Shown here one piece after another: positions 5,879 to 6,707 of a DNA stretch of 6,707 nt. Source of the DNA: Actinomycetota bacterium (GTDB taxonomy: Bacteria > Actinomycetota > Actinomycetes > Nanopelagicales > Nanopelagicaceae); NCBI GenBank assembly GCA_009698975.1, contig WLPB01000063.1:1-6707 (forward strand), given 5' to 3'. The position numbers were made by a program, and so were the translations under genes. The notes below the pieces were generated by a model. The model saw nothing but the letters and a program-made list of their open reading frames with translations, had not been told where the DNA came from and searched no databases. Within the stretch, counting starts at the first letter, position 1, and each line of letters begins with the position of its first letter.

Positions 5879-6707
5879 TTGCAGCAACCTCCATCACATA
5901 TTGATCAACCGGCAAGCCATCTCGTGTTGCTCGCTCAATTGCTGCAAGTACGCGAGCGTAATCACGTGGCATGATCATTGAGAAACGTGTCATGGACTTC
6001 TCCCAATCGGCAAGGAGCGAATCCGCAACCTTGGATCCAGTTTCGACGCTGTAGTCAGAAACTATTGCGCGAAGCTCTTCTCGCTGATCAACAGGTACGA
6101 CGAGCACATCGACCATATCGGCATTTACCAGAGCAGGGTCGAGATCAAGAATAAATGCGCGACCACCTGACATTCCTGCCGCAATATTTCTACCGGTAGC
6201 CCCAAGTATTACAACTTTGCCGCCGGTCATGTATTCGAGGGCGTGGTCTCCCACGCCTTCGACAACGGCTGTTGCGCCAGAATTTCGAACACAGAATCTC
6301 TCACCTACTAAACCGCGGATATAAATCTCGCCAGAGGTCGCGCCGTAGCCGATGACATTTCCGGCAATCACATTCTTTTCAGATTCGAAGGTAGCTTTCT
6401 CGTCAGGTCGAACAATGACACGACCTCCAGAAATTCCTTTACCAACGTAGTCATTTGAATCGCCGTAGAGGCGAACTGTGAGACCCGATGGAATAAACGC
6501 TCCAAGTGATTGTCCCGCTGAACCATGAAGTGTCACATCGATTGTGCCAAGAGGTAAGCCTTGGCTCCCGAAGCGTCTCGTTATCTCTGCACCTAACATT
6601 GTGCCGACAGTGCGATTGACGTTGCGTACTGGAAGATCGATTCGGACTTCACTCTTATTCGCAAGAGCTTCTTTTGCAAGTTCAATCAATTGATTATCAA
6701 GAGCCGC
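5871..6707 (-). CDS. gltB: Glutamate synthase (NADPH) large subunit, C-terminal part (5' end beyond right edge)
   Basis: These 278 codons are the C-terminal end of the roughly 1500-residue GltB alpha subunit, the GltB/FwdC/GXGXG beta-helix domain. The frame is open to the right edge, so no start is assigned; the TTG at 6689 is internal. Visible landmarks, in order: LPVRNVNRTVGTMLGAEITR, LHGSAGQSLGAF, the conserved GDSNDYVGKGISGGRV, IAGNVIGYGATSGE, GLVGERFCVRNSGATAVVEG, VGDHALEYMTGGKVVILG and GRNIAAGMSGGRAFILD. This right-handed helix links the amidotransferase and FMN/synthase domains structurally. The catalytic N-terminal cysteine, FMN site and 3Fe-4S cysteines lie outside the window. The TGA stop falls inside the start region of gltD. 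Confidence 0.97.
   Translation of the reverse strand, partial: AALDNQLIELAKEALANKSEVRIDLPVRNVNRTVGTMLGAEITRRFGSQGLPLGTIDVTLHGSAGQSLGAFIPSGLTVRLYGDSNDYVGKGISGGRVIVRPDEKATFESEKNVIAGNVIGYGATSGEIYIRGLVGERFCVRNSGATAVVEGVGDHALEYMTGGKVVILGATGRNIAAGMSGGRAFILDLDPALVNADMVDVLVVPVDQREELRAIVSDYSVETGSKVADSLLADWEKSMTRFSMIMPRDYARVLAAIERATRDGLPVDQYVMEVAANG
5888..5892 (-). promoter_or_regulatory. gltD ribosome binding site inside the gltB coding end
   Basis: GGAGG on the minus strand lies within the last codons of gltB, 9 nt before the gltD ATG. It decides the gltD start at 5878 and shows that gltD is translated by reinitiation or coupling with gltB. Confidence 0.75.

Noticed and set aside
5879..5887. TTG start for gltD at 5887
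   Set aside because: It adds only MLQ, lies directly against the Shine-Dalgarno, and the ATG at 5878 gives the family-typical N-terminus with proper spacing.

Overview
The window reads as one minus-strand block of central nitrogen and carbon metabolism. No mobile element, CRISPR array, integrase or foreign-looking island is visible. All five protein genes and the tRNA point the same way. Gene families and order, the Rv1626/PdtaR-like ANTAR regulator, the actinobacterial-type GltD N-terminus and moderate GC (roughly 45-50% by eye) suggest a low-GC actinobacterium, for example a free-living freshwater Nanopelagicales/acI-type organism. The phylum is fairly secure; the lineage is inference.

In transcription order (right to left): the C-terminal 278 residues of the glutamate synthase large subunit (gltB, cut by the right edge); the small subunit gltD, overlapping it by 8 bp; a 92-bp gap; pyruvate kinase (pyk); 30 bp after its stop, a 73-nt tRNA with anticodon CAA; a response regulator with receiver and RNA-binding ANTAR domains; a 151-bp leader; a branched-chain amino acid-type substrate-binding protein (livK); a 223-bp gap with a strong 16-bp-stem hairpin; and the first 215 residues of the LivH permease, cut by the left edge. 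The rest of the transporter (livM, livG, livF) presumably lies beyond the left edge.

Functionally, GltBD makes glutamate from glutamine and 2-oxoglutarate, Pyk feeds pyruvate into the same carbon-nitrogen junction, and the Liv transporter imports amino acids. The ANTAR protein, which acts on nascent RNA in characterised relatives, sits directly upstream of livK and is a plausible but unproven controller of it.

Most of the window is ordinary. The points worth a second look are: a CAA-anticodon (Leu) tRNA with a short class I variable region instead of the long arm expected of tRNA-Leu; a hairpin between livK and livH without a U-tract; a cysteine-free substrate-binding protein that cannot be a lipoprotein; a pyruvate kinase with the residue signature of potassium-independent enzymes; and small palindromic and hairpin elements in the livK leader. 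I did not find a clearly new biological system.
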